From positions 434,001-498,000 of the forward strand of contig OZ244993.1 in the NCBI GenBank assembly GCA_965223485.1: 64,000 nucleotides of DNA, given 5' to 3'. The notes beneath the pieces were generated by a model. It was not told the DNA's origin, did no database searches, and saw nothing but the letters and a program-made list of their open reading frames with translations. Numbering within the stretch: position 1 is the stretch's first letter; every line of letters begins with the position of its first letter. This stretch comes from VXPQ01 sp965223485. Its GTDB lineage: Bacteria > Bacteroidota > Rhodothermia > Rhodothermales > VXPQ01. Made by a program: the position numbers and the translations under genes. Below are positions 15,690 to 24,416 of the stretch, in pieces.

Positions 15690-17975
15690 TCACTCCTCAA
15701 ACCGGTACACTCCGTGAATCCCGTCGACGCGCTTTAGCCGCTCGATAAGACGACGAAGATGCGACAAATCCGTTACTGAGCACACGATCGTGCCTTCAAA
15801 AACGCCATCCTCGGAATCCACCGTGATGGAACGAATATTTGTTTTCAGATTTTTGGAAATAACGGTCGTGATATCACTTACCATACCCACGCGATCCTCT
15901 CCCATCACGCGCAAGCCGGACAGGAATTGCACGTCTTTCTGCCTGCTCCATTCCACCGATACGATGCGGTCGGGATGGTTTACGAGCAGGCTGGGAGCGT
16001 TCCGGCAATTCATGCGATGAATCTTTATGCCGTCGCTGCGACTTATGTAGCCGAAAACATCGTCGCCAGGGATCGGATTGCAGCAAGATGCGTACCGCGT
16101 GACGATGTCCGTATGCAATTCGCCGTCGATTTCGAGAGCCGGGCGAGCTGCCACGTGAGCCGAATCCAGAAAATTTTCGTACCGCAACCGAAGAGCATCC
16201 TCCCCGGCGGACTCTTCTTCCTCTTCCTTTCGCCCACGGGACTCGTTCCTGATAAACTCCACAAAATCATTCGCATCGAAAAGCCCTGTTCCAATCTCAT
16301 AGAACATTTGTTGGGTGTTCGGAAACTTGAGCCGGTTGGCTGCTCTGCGCAACTTTTGCTCTTCGACATCCAGGCCGGCCTTGTCGAGTTTTTTCTCGAG
16401 CATTTCCCGGCCCAGGTCAACGCTGCGGCGCCGCTTCTCATTGATTAAGTGCCGTATTCTGCTGCGCGCCTTGTGCGTAACGACAAACTTCATCCAGTCC
16501 GGATTCGGCGTTTGCTTCTTCGACGTAATGACCTCCACCTGATCACCACTCTGGAGTTTGTACGAAAGCGGCACCATCCTGCCGTTCACTTTCGCCCCGA
16601 TGCAGTGCATACCTATTTCAGTATGCACCTGAAATGCAAAATCGATAGGGGTCGCATTACGAGGTAGTGTCATCAAATCCCCCTTGGGGGTGAAAATATA
16701 TATTTCCTCGTCGTACAGATTGAGCCGAAACTCCTTTACAAACTCCGCGGCATGTTCGGGGTTGGGGTTTTCAAGAATATCCCGCACCCATACAAGAAAT
16801 TGCTCCATCCCCCGGTCCTTATCACTCACGGGTTCCTTGTACTTCCAGTGTGCCGCCACACCGCGCTCGGCGATGGCATGCATTTCTTCCGTGCGAATCT
16901 GCACCTCCACCCGTCGCCCCGTTGAACCAAGAACCGTCGTGTGCAGACTCTGGTAGCCGTTGGACTTGGGCACTGAAATAAAATCCCGGAAGCGCTCCGG
17001 TAAGGGTTTGTACAAATCCGTAACGATCGAATACACCCTCCAGCAATCTTCTTTCCCTTTTTTCTCGGTGCTTTTCAGGACTATACGAATGGCAAGCAAG
17101 TCGTATATCTCTTCAATCGACTTATCCTTCTGCTTCATTTTCCGCCAGATCGAATAGATATTCTTCGACCGGCCGGCCATCTCGAAATCGAAGCGATCGC
17201 TCTCAAGACGCTCCCGCAGAGGTTTGACAAAACGGTCCACATAGCCGTCCCGCTCGGCTTTGGACGCCTGCAGGCTTCGCACAATATCGCGGTATTCCTC
17301 CGGGTGGAGGATTTTCAGAGAAATATCTTCCAGTTCGGCCTTGATGGCGTTCAACCCGAAACGATGGGCGAGCGGCGCAAAGAGATCCAGGGTCTCGCTC
17401 GCAATCTTGAGTTGCTTCTGCTTGGGAAGCGACCCGATAGTGCGGAGATTATGCAAACGGTCCGCAAACTTTATGAGAATGACGCGAATGTCCGTCGCCA
17501 TGGAAAGCATGAGCTTGCGGACATTTTCGGCCTGACCCAGTTCGCGGCTCCAGGAAACCCCCCGTATCTTGGTCAATCCATCGACGATGTTCGACACGGT
17601 ATCGCCGAACTCTTCCCGTATCAGGTCCAGGGAAAACTCAGTGTCTTCCACGGTGTCGTGCAATAGCGCTGAGACGACGCTTATGTCATCAAACCCGATA
17701 TCCCTGGCCACGATCACAGCCACCTCGATCGGGTGGGTAATGAATCGTTCCCCCGAGGCTCGCCGGTCGTTGCGATGCGCCCAGTAGCCCAGCATGAAGG
17801 CACGGCGGATCATTTCCTCATCCACCGACCGCAGAGATTGACGGCACGCATCAAGCAATTCGTCGAGCCCGGCTTCGAATTCCGGTTCGACTTGCAAGTC
17901 GGTTTGGCTCAGGATGGAAGAAGCACGCAACATGGAATGGCTGGAAGAACCATCGGTATATGCGTGCGACCGCAT
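15690..17975 (-). CDS. Bifunctional (p)ppGpp synthetase/hydrolase
   Basis: This 761-residue RelA/SpoT homologue makes and degrades the stringent-response alarmone. The hydrolase HD motif is intact (LLHDTVEDTE, His106-Asp107), as is RLHNLRTI. The synthetase part has RFRDFISVPKSNGYQSLH (328-345). A TGS domain (about 425-486), a zinc-finger/helical region with two cysteines (YASCCNPIPGD) and a C-terminal ACT domain (about 690-760) follow. With both activities apparently present I call it Rel/SpoT type. The start may be 17975 or 17933; the frame stays open to 18176, but that extension is not family-like. Confidence 0.94.
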   Translation of the reverse strand: MRSHAYTDGSSSHSMLRASSILSQTDLQVEPEFEAGLDELLDACRQSLRSVDEEMIRRAFMLGYWAHRNDRRASGERFITHPIEVAVIVARDIGFDDISVVSALLHDTVEDTEFSLDLIREEFGDTVSNIVDGLTKIRGVSWSRELGQAENVRKLMLSMATDIRVILIKFADRLHNLRTIGSLPKQKQLKIASETLDLFAPLAHRFGLNAIKAELEDISLKILHPEEYRDIVRSLQASKAERDGYVDRFVKPLRERLESDRFDFEMAGRSKNIYSIWRKMKQKDKSIEEIYDLLAIRIVLKSTEKKGKEDCWRVYSIVTDLYKPLPERFRDFISVPKSNGYQSLHTTVLGSTGRRVEVQIRTEEMHAIAERGVAAHWKYKEPVSDKDRGMEQFLVWVRDILENPNPEHAAEFVKEFRLNLYDEEIYIFTPKGDLMTLPRNATPIDFAFQVHTEIGMHCIGAKVNGRMVPLSYKLQSGDQVEVITSKKQTPNPDWMKFVVTHKARSRIRHLINEKRRRSVDLGREMLEKKLDKAGLDVEEQKLRRAANRLKFPNTQQMFYEIGTGLFDANDFVEFIRNESRGRKEEEEESAGEDALRLRYENFLDSAHVAARPALEIDGELHTDIVTRYASCCNPIPGDDVFGYISRSDGIKIHRMNCRNAPSLLVNHPDRIVSVEWSRQKDVQFLSGLRVMGEDRVGMVSDITTVISKNLKTNIRSITVDSEDGVFEGTIVCSVTDLSHLRRLIERLKRVDGIHGVYRFEE

Positions 17976-18189
17976 GCGGCCGCCACAAACAACAACATCT
18001 AAAAGATTAAATCTCGCTGCCTGCGTGCGGTTTCCCCGTAGAGCATTCGAGGAAGAATACCGTTGGACACGGCATCCCCGGAGCGTGCGCATTTGTACCG
18101 GAACAATGTCCCGTACAAAAAACAGGAAGGTCCGTAAAACAATCAGGCATGGGGCAATGTGTAAACCGGCCGCCATCCCGAGGCGTCTT

Positions 18190-19674
18190 TCATTGCGCTA
18201 TGAAGCGCTCCAACTCGCCGTGAACGCGCGCAACCGTTTCGCCGGAGGGCCGCGGCGTCTTACAGGAGACCACTACAGCAACCACTGCGTTCGCAAACAG
18301 GGCCCACAACCCACCGTGTATGTCTAACGGATTGGGGAATTCGACCAACGTAAGCCAGAGTACGACCAACCCGACGGCCAACCCTGCCAGTACACCCGCC
18401 CGACTGAGCGAGCGGCCACCGGGGAAACATACACCAATAATGGCAGGCATGAGTTGAAGGGCGCCTGCACCGGATAGCGTGATGATGTGAACGAGTAAAC
18501 CGCTCTTCGACAGCGAAAGAATGCAGGCTGCCACAAGAAGTGCAAGCACAATGATGCGCCCAACGAAAACGTAGTGTGCCTGACTTTTTCCCCGTGCCAC
18601 ATAGCGCTGGTACACATCGCGCGTGAGCACAGTCATGTTAGCGTGCAGGATCGAATCCAGCGTGGACATGGCGGCAGCCGCAGCCCCGGCAAGAATGACG
18701 CCGGTAAGCCACGCCGGAGCATATGCGAAAAGCAATTCGGGGAAAATGCGGTCGGCCGCCTCCAATTCCGGCATCACCAGCGCTCCACCCAGCCCTACAA
18801 GTGCTGCAGGAATATAAAGCGTCATCAAATAGATAGGCGTGGTTGCGCCGAGAAGTTTGAGCGTCTTGCCGTCCACTGCCGTGTAATAGCGAATCATCAT
18901 GTGCGGCTGAAAAACGATCCCGAAGGAGAGCGTGATCACCATTCCGATCCACATGCCGGGCGTAAAAAATCCCGAGGGACCCGGAAGTGTGAGCAGATCG
19001 GGCCGCTCCGCGGCAACGTGCCGCCACAATTCCAACGGACCGCCGAAAAGTTCGAAGGAGAGCACGAGGGCTCCCGCCCAGATAGCGATATACATCCAGA
19101 CCCCTTGTAACACATCGGTCCAGTAGACCGCACGCAATCCCCCGATCATAAGGTGTACGACCGCAACGACGAGCATGACAATAACGCCGATCTCGAAGGG
19201 GATACGCCCACCGGAGGCCACATCCATGATGTAGCCGAGGGCAATCGCTTGCACCTGGATGTAGAGAATGGTGAACACCACGGAGACGATAGCGACCGCT
19301 ATACGCACTGCTTCCGACTCGTAAAAGTCAGCGAGCATATCCGCCGGCGTAACGTACCCGAAAGCTTTGCCAAGCGCCCAGATGCGGGAACCGAGTACGT
19401 ACGTGATGGCGCCGACAAGCAGCGTCCACGCCCCTGCAGCCCAGAAACCGATCCCGTGCGTAAAGAAGAAGCCGCCCGAGCCGAGAAAGGCAAACGCCGA
19501 GTGGAAGGTGGCGACGACCGTAAGATAAAGCACCACGAACCCGGCTCGGCGTCCGTAGAGAAAGAAATCCTCCATATCGACCGTCAAACGACGGCCCGCC
19601 ACTACGGCCAACCCGAGCGTGACCAGCAAGTAGATAAAAATCAGGCCGGTGGCAATAACCCAGGTTTCCATCAT
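18190..19674 (-). CDS. Sodium:solute symporter (SSS family)
   Basis: This 494-residue inner-membrane carrier has about 13 hydrophobic helices, beginning with an outward N-terminus (WVIATGLIFIYLLVTLGLAVV). Family marks include GRRLTVDMEDFFLYGRRAG, a GGLRAVYWTDVLQG segment and AAAAAMSTLDSILHANMTVL, which hold the sodium-site residues in this family. The substrate cannot be told from sequence; related carriers move sugars, amino acids or organic acids. The small DUF3311 gene just upstream is its usual partner. Confidence 0.93.
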   Translation of the reverse strand: MMETWVIATGLIFIYLLVTLGLAVVAGRRLTVDMEDFFLYGRRAGFVVLYLTVVATFHSAFAFLGSGGFFFTHGIGFWAAGAWTLLVGAITYVLGSRIWALGKAFGYVTPADMLADFYESEAVRIAVAIVSVVFTILYIQVQAIALGYIMDVASGGRIPFEIGVIVMLVVAVVHLMIGGLRAVYWTDVLQGVWMYIAIWAGALVLSFELFGGPLELWRHVAAERPDLLTLPGPSGFFTPGMWIGMVITLSFGIVFQPHMMIRYYTAVDGKTLKLLGATTPIYLMTLYIPAALVGLGGALVMPELEAADRIFPELLFAYAPAWLTGVILAGAAAAAMSTLDSILHANMTVLTRDVYQRYVARGKSQAHYVFVGRIIVLALLVAACILSLSKSGLLVHIITLSGAGALQLMPAIIGVCFPGGRSLSRAGVLAGLAVGLVVLWLTLVEFPNPLDIHGGLWALFANAVVAVVVSCKTPRPSGETVARVHGELERFIAQ

Positions 19675-19709
19675 ACGGCCCTAACGAGGTAAAGGGATTT
19701 CTCCGATGA

Positions 19710-19943
19710 CTACACGCCCCGTCGATACGCCAGAATCAGAACGGCGATGAGCGCTACATAGACAACAAATAGCGCCGCATATAAAAAAGGCACTCCGAAG
19801 AAAGACGGCTCTATCCGGTTTAGAAAAGCATGTGTGACCGGGGGCATCGCGAGCAGAAACAGCGCTGCGAAGACAAAGGTTACGATGCGCCCGTCACGGG
19901 TGCGCGGAAGAAATCGGCGACGTGGAGGAGATGAAGGAGACAT
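19710..19943 (-). CDS. DUF3311 small membrane partner of the symporter
   Basis: This protein of 77 residues has two membrane helices (IVTFVFAALFLLAMPPVTHAFLN and FFGVPFLYAALFVVYVALIAVLILAY), the pattern of the DUF3311 family. Such proteins are commonly encoded beside SSS symporters and are thought to assist them. It lies 35 bases upstream of the symporter. I chose the ATG at 19943; a GTG at 19967 would add eight residues. Confidence 0.8.
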   Translation of the reverse strand: MSPSSPPRRRFLPRTRDGRIVTFVFAALFLLAMPPVTHAFLNRIEPSFFGVPFLYAALFVVYVALIAVLILAYRRGV

Positions 19944-20015
19944 GGAGGAAGATACGAAGGGCGACACGGCGATGCACCAAGCCCTATCGTAGTCCCCGAT
20001 CTTGTTGTCGGCTAT

Positions 20016-20732
20016 CTACGAGGAGGTTTCCGAAGCCTTACCGGTCGGCTTCTTCTTTGTATCCTCGGAGGCCTCCGGCTTCGTGTCAGATGTCTTCGGG
20101 GCAGGTACTTCCGTCTCGTTCACCTCCTTTACCTCTTCAGCCGGTTCCTCGATCACTGCCTCTTGCTCACCGGAATCCTCGGGCGCTGCCTCTTGCTCGC
20201 CGGAATCCTCGGGCACTGCCTCCTGCTCGCCGGAATCCTCGGGCGCCTCCGCCGCAGGGATCTCGTCTGCTTGTTTCGTTGTCGCCGGCGTCACTGACTT
20301 GCTGCTGCGACGGCCACCACGGCGTGTCCGTTTACTGCTTTGCTGCGATCCGGCTCCGGTCGTTTCGCCCGTCTCATTGTAATCCACAAGTTCGACGATA
20401 GCCATAGGAGCAGCATCTCCTGCACGGCGGCCAATCCTGACAACGCGCGTATACCCGCCTGGACGCTCTCCAATCTTCTCAGCCACTTCCGTGAACAGTG
20501 CCGTGACGGACTGCTTGTCCCGCAGATGCCGAAATGCCTGCCGACGATTATGCTGCGAATCGTCTTTAGCCCGGGTAATAATGGGCTCGATGAAGGTGCG
20601 CAGGGCTTTGGCCCGCGGCACCGTCGTCGTAACGCGCTTGTGTGTGATCAACGCATTGCCCAACGCTACGAGTGTAGCCTTTCGATGGGATGCGTTGCGC
20701 CCAAGTTTATGTCGCTTTCTCTGGTGTCTCAT
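20016..20732 (-). CDS. rplQ: Ribosomal protein L17 with long acidic repeat tail
   Basis: Residues 1-118 are a normal L17 of the large subunit (MRHQRKRHKLGRNASHRKA at the start, VRIGRRAGDAAPMAIVELV at its end). A further 120 residues follow. A basic, Ser/Arg-rich patch (130-147) comes first, then an acidic, low-complexity stretch with three copies of PEDSGEQEA(V/A) at 164-193, then a Lys/Thr/Glu/Ser-rich end. The tail is probably disordered and would extend from the ribosome near the exit tunnel. It is the last gene of the large ribosomal cluster, 9 bases after rpoA. Confidence 0.95.
   Translation of the reverse strand: MRHQRKRHKLGRNASHRKATLVALGNALITHKRVTTTVPRAKALRTFIEPIITRAKDDSQHNRRQAFRHLRDKQSVTALFTEVAEKIGERPGGYTRVVRIGRRAGDAAPMAIVELVDYNETGETTGAGSQQSSKRTRRGGRRSSKSVTPATTKQADEIPAAEAPEDSGEQEAVPEDSGEQEAAPEDSGEQEAVIEEPAEEVKEVNETEVPAPKTSDTKPEASEDTKKKPTGKASETSS
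20154..20243 (-). repeat. Three tandem 30-base repeats in the L17 tail
   Basis: Three near-identical 30-base units encode PEDSGEQEA(V/A). The copies differ at only a few bases (for example GGGCGC versus GGGCAC on the plus strand). This closeness suggests recent duplication, and the number of copies may vary between strains. Confidence 0.85.
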
Positions 20733-20741
20733 AATATCCGA

Positions 20742-21722
20742 CTACGCCTTTTCCTCGTATTTTTCCTCGCTCATCCCAAAATGCAGACCCCGATCACTAA
20801 GCACGTGAACCAGTTCCTGCAACGATTTGCGTCCAAAATTCCGGAATTTCAGCATCTCCGATTCCTCTCGACTGACCAGATCGCCGATATTCGTGATATT
20901 GGCAGCCTTCAGACAATTCTGCGCACGTACGGACAGGTCCAGTTCGTCCACGGGTTGTACAAGCAATTCGCGAATACGCTGTGTTTCCGTATCGACGATC
21001 TCCGCCTTTTCGGTAGGACCGGGTACGCTATCCATCGAAATAAACAGGTCCACATGATTCCGTAGAATGGTCGCAGCCTGCATCAGCGCCCCCTCTGCCG
21101 AAATGGAACCGTCCGTTTCGATCTCCATCGTAAGGTATTCGTAGTCGATCTTATGCCCGACGCGCGTCGTCTTGACCGAATACTTGACATTCCGAATGGG
21201 TGTAAAGATAGCATCAATGGCAATCACACCAATCGGATCGTCGGCGCGCTTGTTTTCGTCAGCAGGTATGTACCCCCTGCCACACTCAATACGCAATTCT
21301 ATGTTCAGCGCCGCATTTTCATCCAGTGTGGCGATATGATGATCCGGATTGAGCACTTCGTAATCATTCGTGGCGGCGCCTATATCCTTGGCCGTGTAAG
21401 AACCAGGACCCCTGATTACAAGGTGAATGGTACCGTCTTCCGCCTCTTCGGTAGCACGAAAACGCACCTCCTTGAGGTTCAGAATGATATCGGCAACATC
21501 CTCTGTTACGCCCTCAATCGTTGAAAACTCATGCTGTACGCCGTCGATCTTCACCCCCGTAATGGCAACGCCTTCGAGCGACGACAAAAGAACACGCCGC
21601 ATCGCGTTCCCAATCGTTACGCCGTATCCGCGTTCGAGGGGCTGCAACGAAAACCGCCCGGAAAACTCCGATGCATCTTCAATCTGAATGCCGTCCGGCA
21701 TATGGATTACATGATTGCTCAT
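20742..21722 (-). CDS. rpoA: RNA polymerase alpha subunit
   Basis: Alpha forms the dimer that nucleates RNA polymerase and contacts promoters and activators. The 326-residue product has the N-terminal assembly domain (GRFSLQPLERGYGVTIGNAMRRVLLSSLEG) and a C-terminal domain (from about 250, PVDELDLSVRAQNCLKAANI and KFRNFGRKSLQEL) joined by a flexible acidic linker. It stands between rpsD and rplQ in the usual alpha-operon order. Confidence 0.98.
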   Translation of the reverse strand: MSNHVIHMPDGIQIEDASEFSGRFSLQPLERGYGVTIGNAMRRVLLSSLEGVAITGVKIDGVQHEFSTIEGVTEDVADIILNLKEVRFRATEEAEDGTIHLVIRGPGSYTAKDIGAATNDYEVLNPDHHIATLDENAALNIELRIECGRGYIPADENKRADDPIGVIAIDAIFTPIRNVKYSVKTTRVGHKIDYEYLTMEIETDGSISAEGALMQAATILRNHVDLFISMDSVPGPTEKAEIVDTETQRIRELLVQPVDELDLSVRAQNCLKAANITNIGDLVSREESEMLKFRNFGRKSLQELVHVLSDRGLHFGMSEEKYEEKA

Positions 21723-21802
21723 GGCTTCTCAATCGGTCAAAGTCTTACAAGAGTGGATAGCAGATGCCGTAGCACATCTGTTCGGCGAAAATCGTCAGGC
21801 AA

Positions 21803-22405
21803 TTACTTCGAATACAACTCGACGATCAACTGCTCACGAATATTTTCCGGGATGTCTTCCCGGGCCGGCATGTCCAGCATTTTGCCTCGGAGATCGCCGC
21901 GATCGACCTCGAGCCAAGCGAAAGTCCGTCGGTTCTGCACAACCGACTCCACGATCGGCCGCATGGCGCGGCTCCTCGGTCGAATCGCAATCGTATCACC
22001 CGGGCGCAGTTGCGCCGACGGGATATTTACGATCTGGTCATTCACCATAATATGTCCATGGTTTACCAGTTGCCGGGCCTGACGCCTCGTACGCGCAAAA
22101 CCGAGGCGGAACACCGTATTGTCCAGTCTGGCCTCCAAAAATTTCAGCAGGTTTTCCCCGGTGACGCCTTTTTTTCGGGATGCCTTCTCGAACAGGTTAC
22201 GAAACTGGCGTTCCTGAAGGCCATAGGTATACCGCGCCTTTTGTTTTTCCTTGAGCTGCACGGCGTACTCACTTTCTCTGGACCGGCGTCCCTGTCCGTG
22301 CTGGCCTGGCGGATACAACTTGCGCTCAAGCGCCTTGCTCGGACCGAAGATCGGTTCCTTGAAACGCCGGGCAACTTTCTGTTTGGGGCCTCTATATCGA
22401 GCCAT
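21803..22405 (-). CDS. rpsD: Ribosomal protein S4
   Basis: S4 starts 30S assembly by binding 16S rRNA. It is 200 residues long, beginning MARYRGPKQKVARRF. Its S4 RNA-binding domain reads RLDNTVFRLGFARTRRQARQLVNHGHIMVN. The first zinc-binding cysteines seen in some S4 proteins are absent, so this is the zinc-free form. It follows rpsK by 70 bases and precedes rpoA by 80. Confidence 0.98.
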   Translation of the reverse strand: MARYRGPKQKVARRFKEPIFGPSKALERKLYPPGQHGQGRRSRESEYAVQLKEKQKARYTYGLQERQFRNLFEKASRKKGVTGENLLKFLEARLDNTVFRLGFARTRRQARQLVNHGHIMVNDQIVNIPSAQLRPGDTIAIRPRSRAMRPIVESVVQNRRTFAWLEVDRGDLRGKMLDMPAREDIPENIREQLIVELYSK

Positions 22406-22475
22406 TATCGCTGTCTACTGTTTCTGCTTTCTTCTATCTGCCTGCCTGTCTGGTCGACAAGCAGTGCTGCTACCA

Positions 22476-22886
22476 TCACACGCGGCGACGTTTTGGAGAA
22501 CGACAGCCGTTATGAGGAATGGGCGTTACATCCCGGATTGACGCAATATCGAGTCCCGCCCCGGAAAGCGCCCGAATGGCCGACTCTCGCCCTGATCCAG
22601 GACCCTTCACATACACATCTACACGCCGCAGACCCAGGCCATGCGCCTCTTCCGCAGCCGTCGTAGCCGCTACCTGAGCCGCATACGGCGTATTCTTGCG
22701 GCTGCCCTTGAAACCCATCTTGCCGGAACTGGCCCACGAAATAACGTTTCCGTACTGGTCCGTCAATGTCACGATCACATTGTTGAATGTGGCCTTGATG
22801 TGCGCCTGTCCATTTGACTCGACGATAACGTTTCGTTTCCGAGCCGATCGGCCGGAACGCCCCGATTTTTGCTGCTTCTTCGCCAT
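22476..22886 (-). CDS. rpsK: Ribosomal protein S11
   Basis: S11 lies on the platform of the small subunit. The 136-residue protein has the family core (HIKATFNNVIVTLTD, GFKGSRKNTPYAAQ, VDVYVKGPGSGRESAIRAL) and the expected C-terminus, with GCRSPKRRRV in place of the more common GCRPPKRRRV. It sits between rpsM and rpsD. Confidence 0.98.
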   Translation of the reverse strand: MAKKQQKSGRSGRSARKRNVIVESNGQAHIKATFNNVIVTLTDQYGNVISWASSGKMGFKGSRKNTPYAAQVAATTAAEEAHGLGLRRVDVYVKGPGSGRESAIRALSGAGLDIASIRDVTPIPHNGCRSPKRRRV

Positions 22887-22922
22887 ATAACCCTGAATTT
22901 ACGAGAGATCGAGACGGTACGA

Positions 22923-23303
22923 TTACTTCCGCGGCGCCTTCTTCTTTCCGGCCACGGTCTTCCGACGTCCCTTACGTGTGCGTGCATTTGTGCGCGTGCG
23001 CTGTCCACGTACAGGAAGCCCCCGGCGATGCCGAAGACCCCGGTAACAGCCGATGTCCATCAATCGCTTGATGTTCATCTGTACTTCCGTACGCAATTGC
23101 CCCTCGACAAGGTACTCGTCCTCAATAAGGCGTCGCACGCTTCGGGTCTGCTCCTCCGTCCAGTCGTTCGGATGCACATCGTGCTTGATGCCGACACGAT
23201 CAAGGATTTCTTGAGCACGAGAACACCCTATCCCGAAAATCGAGGACAAGGCAATTTCTCCGCGTTTATGCGGAGGTACGTCCACTCCGGCTATTCGAGG
23301 CAT
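22923..23303 (-). CDS. rpsM: Ribosomal protein S13
   Basis: S13 contacts the P-site tRNA and the large subunit through the head of 30S. I chose the ATG at 23303 because MPRIAGVDVPPHKR is the family start; the open frame reaches 23354. The 126-residue protein has the helix-two-turns-helix part (ALSSIFGIGCSRAQEIL) and the basic tail (RGLPVRGQRTRTNARTRKG). Confidence 0.98.
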   Translation of the reverse strand: MPRIAGVDVPPHKRGEIALSSIFGIGCSRAQEILDRVGIKHDVHPNDWTEEQTRSVRRLIEDEYLVEGQLRTEVQMNIKRLMDIGCYRGLRHRRGLPVRGQRTRTNARTRKGRRKTVAGKKKAPRK

Positions 23304-23363
23304 ATGCTTTCTGGTTTCCCGGCAGCGTCCGTTCGGAAACGCTGCATCAGACACCGAAGGGTA

Positions 23364-23480
23364 TCAACCCTGTCGCTGCTTGTGCTTCGGGTTCTTTTTG
23401 TTGATGACGTAAATGCGCCCTTTGCGCCGAACGATCTTGTCGTCGGAGCTGCGCTTTTTGACACTGGCACGAACTTTCAT
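23364..23480 (-). CDS. rpmJ: Ribosomal protein L36, cysteine-free form
   Basis: This is the smallest large-subunit protein, 38 residues, running from the ATG at 23480. It begins MKVRASVKKRSSDDKIVRRKG and ends NPKHKQRQG. The zinc ligands of the classic form are replaced: no cysteine remains, and only the last histidine is kept. It is therefore the zinc-independent type. It sits between map and rpsM as usual. Confidence 0.95.
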   Translation of the reverse strand: MKVRASVKKRSSDDKIVRRKGRIYVINKKNPKHKQRQG

Positions 23481-23541
23481 GGGTTCGCTCGGTCTCGTTC
23501 GTGAAAAATTTAAGGCATAGCCGTTACGTAACGCGCATCGG

Positions 23542-24369
23542 CTACACAGGTTCATAAATTTTGTATGTAGTCGGCGAATCAAAAGCAACGCCGGACGCTT
23601 CTTCGATATACTCGAAGGTGCTTAGCACTTCAGCCTTGCCGGAACACACAACCACCATGTGCTCGTAATGCGCAGCAGCTTTTCCATCCGCTGCGCGAAT
23701 AGCCCATCCGTTCGGATCCGTTACGATCCTGGCTGTTCCGAGGTTAATCATGGGTTCGATGCATAGCGTCATACCGCGCACCAGCCGGGATCCGGTTCTC
23801 GGTGCGCCGACATTCGGCACATTAGGCTTCTCGTGAAGTTTTTTGCCGATGCCATGGCCGACGAGTTCCCGAACGACGCCATACCCCCTGCTTTCACAGT
23901 ACTCTTGTATGGCAAAAGATATATCTCCAATGCGCCCCTTCGTCGTCGCATGCTCAATACCTTTGTACAAGGCTGCGTACGTTGTTTCGCACAAGGCACG
24001 CTTTTCGTCGGAGATCTCGCCGACGGCAAAGGTATAGGCGCTATCGCCGTAATAACCATTCAGCAGCACACCGCAATCAACGGACAGCAAATCCCCCTGT
24101 TGAAGTGGGCTGTCATTCGGAATGCCATGTACTACCGTATCGTTTACGGATGTGCAGAGCGTGCTGGGAAACACCAGGTTGCCCACACGATACCCTTTGA
24201 ATGCCGGTTCGGCGCCATGGTCGCGTATGAATGCTTCCGCTATCCGATCAAGCTCGCGCGTCGTGACACCCGGCTCAATGTACCGTGCTACCTGGCCAAG
24301 CGTCTGCCCGACAAGCTCCGCGCTTTCCCTGAGGCGGTCGATTTTGTATGCGCTTTTTGTCAAGGCCAT
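23542..24369 (-). CDS. map: Methionine aminopeptidase, type I
   Basis: This enzyme removes the first methionine from new proteins. The 275-residue product has the metal-ligand motifs in order: VNDTVVHGIPND, LLSVDCGVLLNGYYGDSAYTF (two aspartates), VGHGIGKKLHEKPNVPN (histidine) and TLCIEPMIN (glutamate), with a second glutamate expected in the HYEHMVVV region. The ATG at 24369 is chosen because MALTKSAYKIDRLRES fits the family. It sits between secY and rpmJ; infA, usually next, is not there. Confidence 0.97.
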   Translation of the reverse strand: MALTKSAYKIDRLRESAELVGQTLGQVARYIEPGVTTRELDRIAEAFIRDHGAEPAFKGYRVGNLVFPSTLCTSVNDTVVHGIPNDSPLQQGDLLSVDCGVLLNGYYGDSAYTFAVGEISDEKRALCETTYAALYKGIEHATTKGRIGDISFAIQEYCESRGYGVVRELVGHGIGKKLHEKPNVPNVGAPRTGSRLVRGMTLCIEPMINLGTARIVTDPNGWAIRAADGKAAAHYEHMVVVCSGKAEVLSTFEYIEEASGVAFDSPTTYKIYEPV

Positions 24370-24416
24370 GGGCTTGGAGAGACGGAAATGGTCTTGCGAC
24401 CGGCCTACCGCCACTA

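Noticed and set aside
17976..18176. 67-residue extension of the RelA/SpoT protein
   Set aside because: Basic, cysteine-containing and unlike any Rel start; treated as leader or gap DNA.
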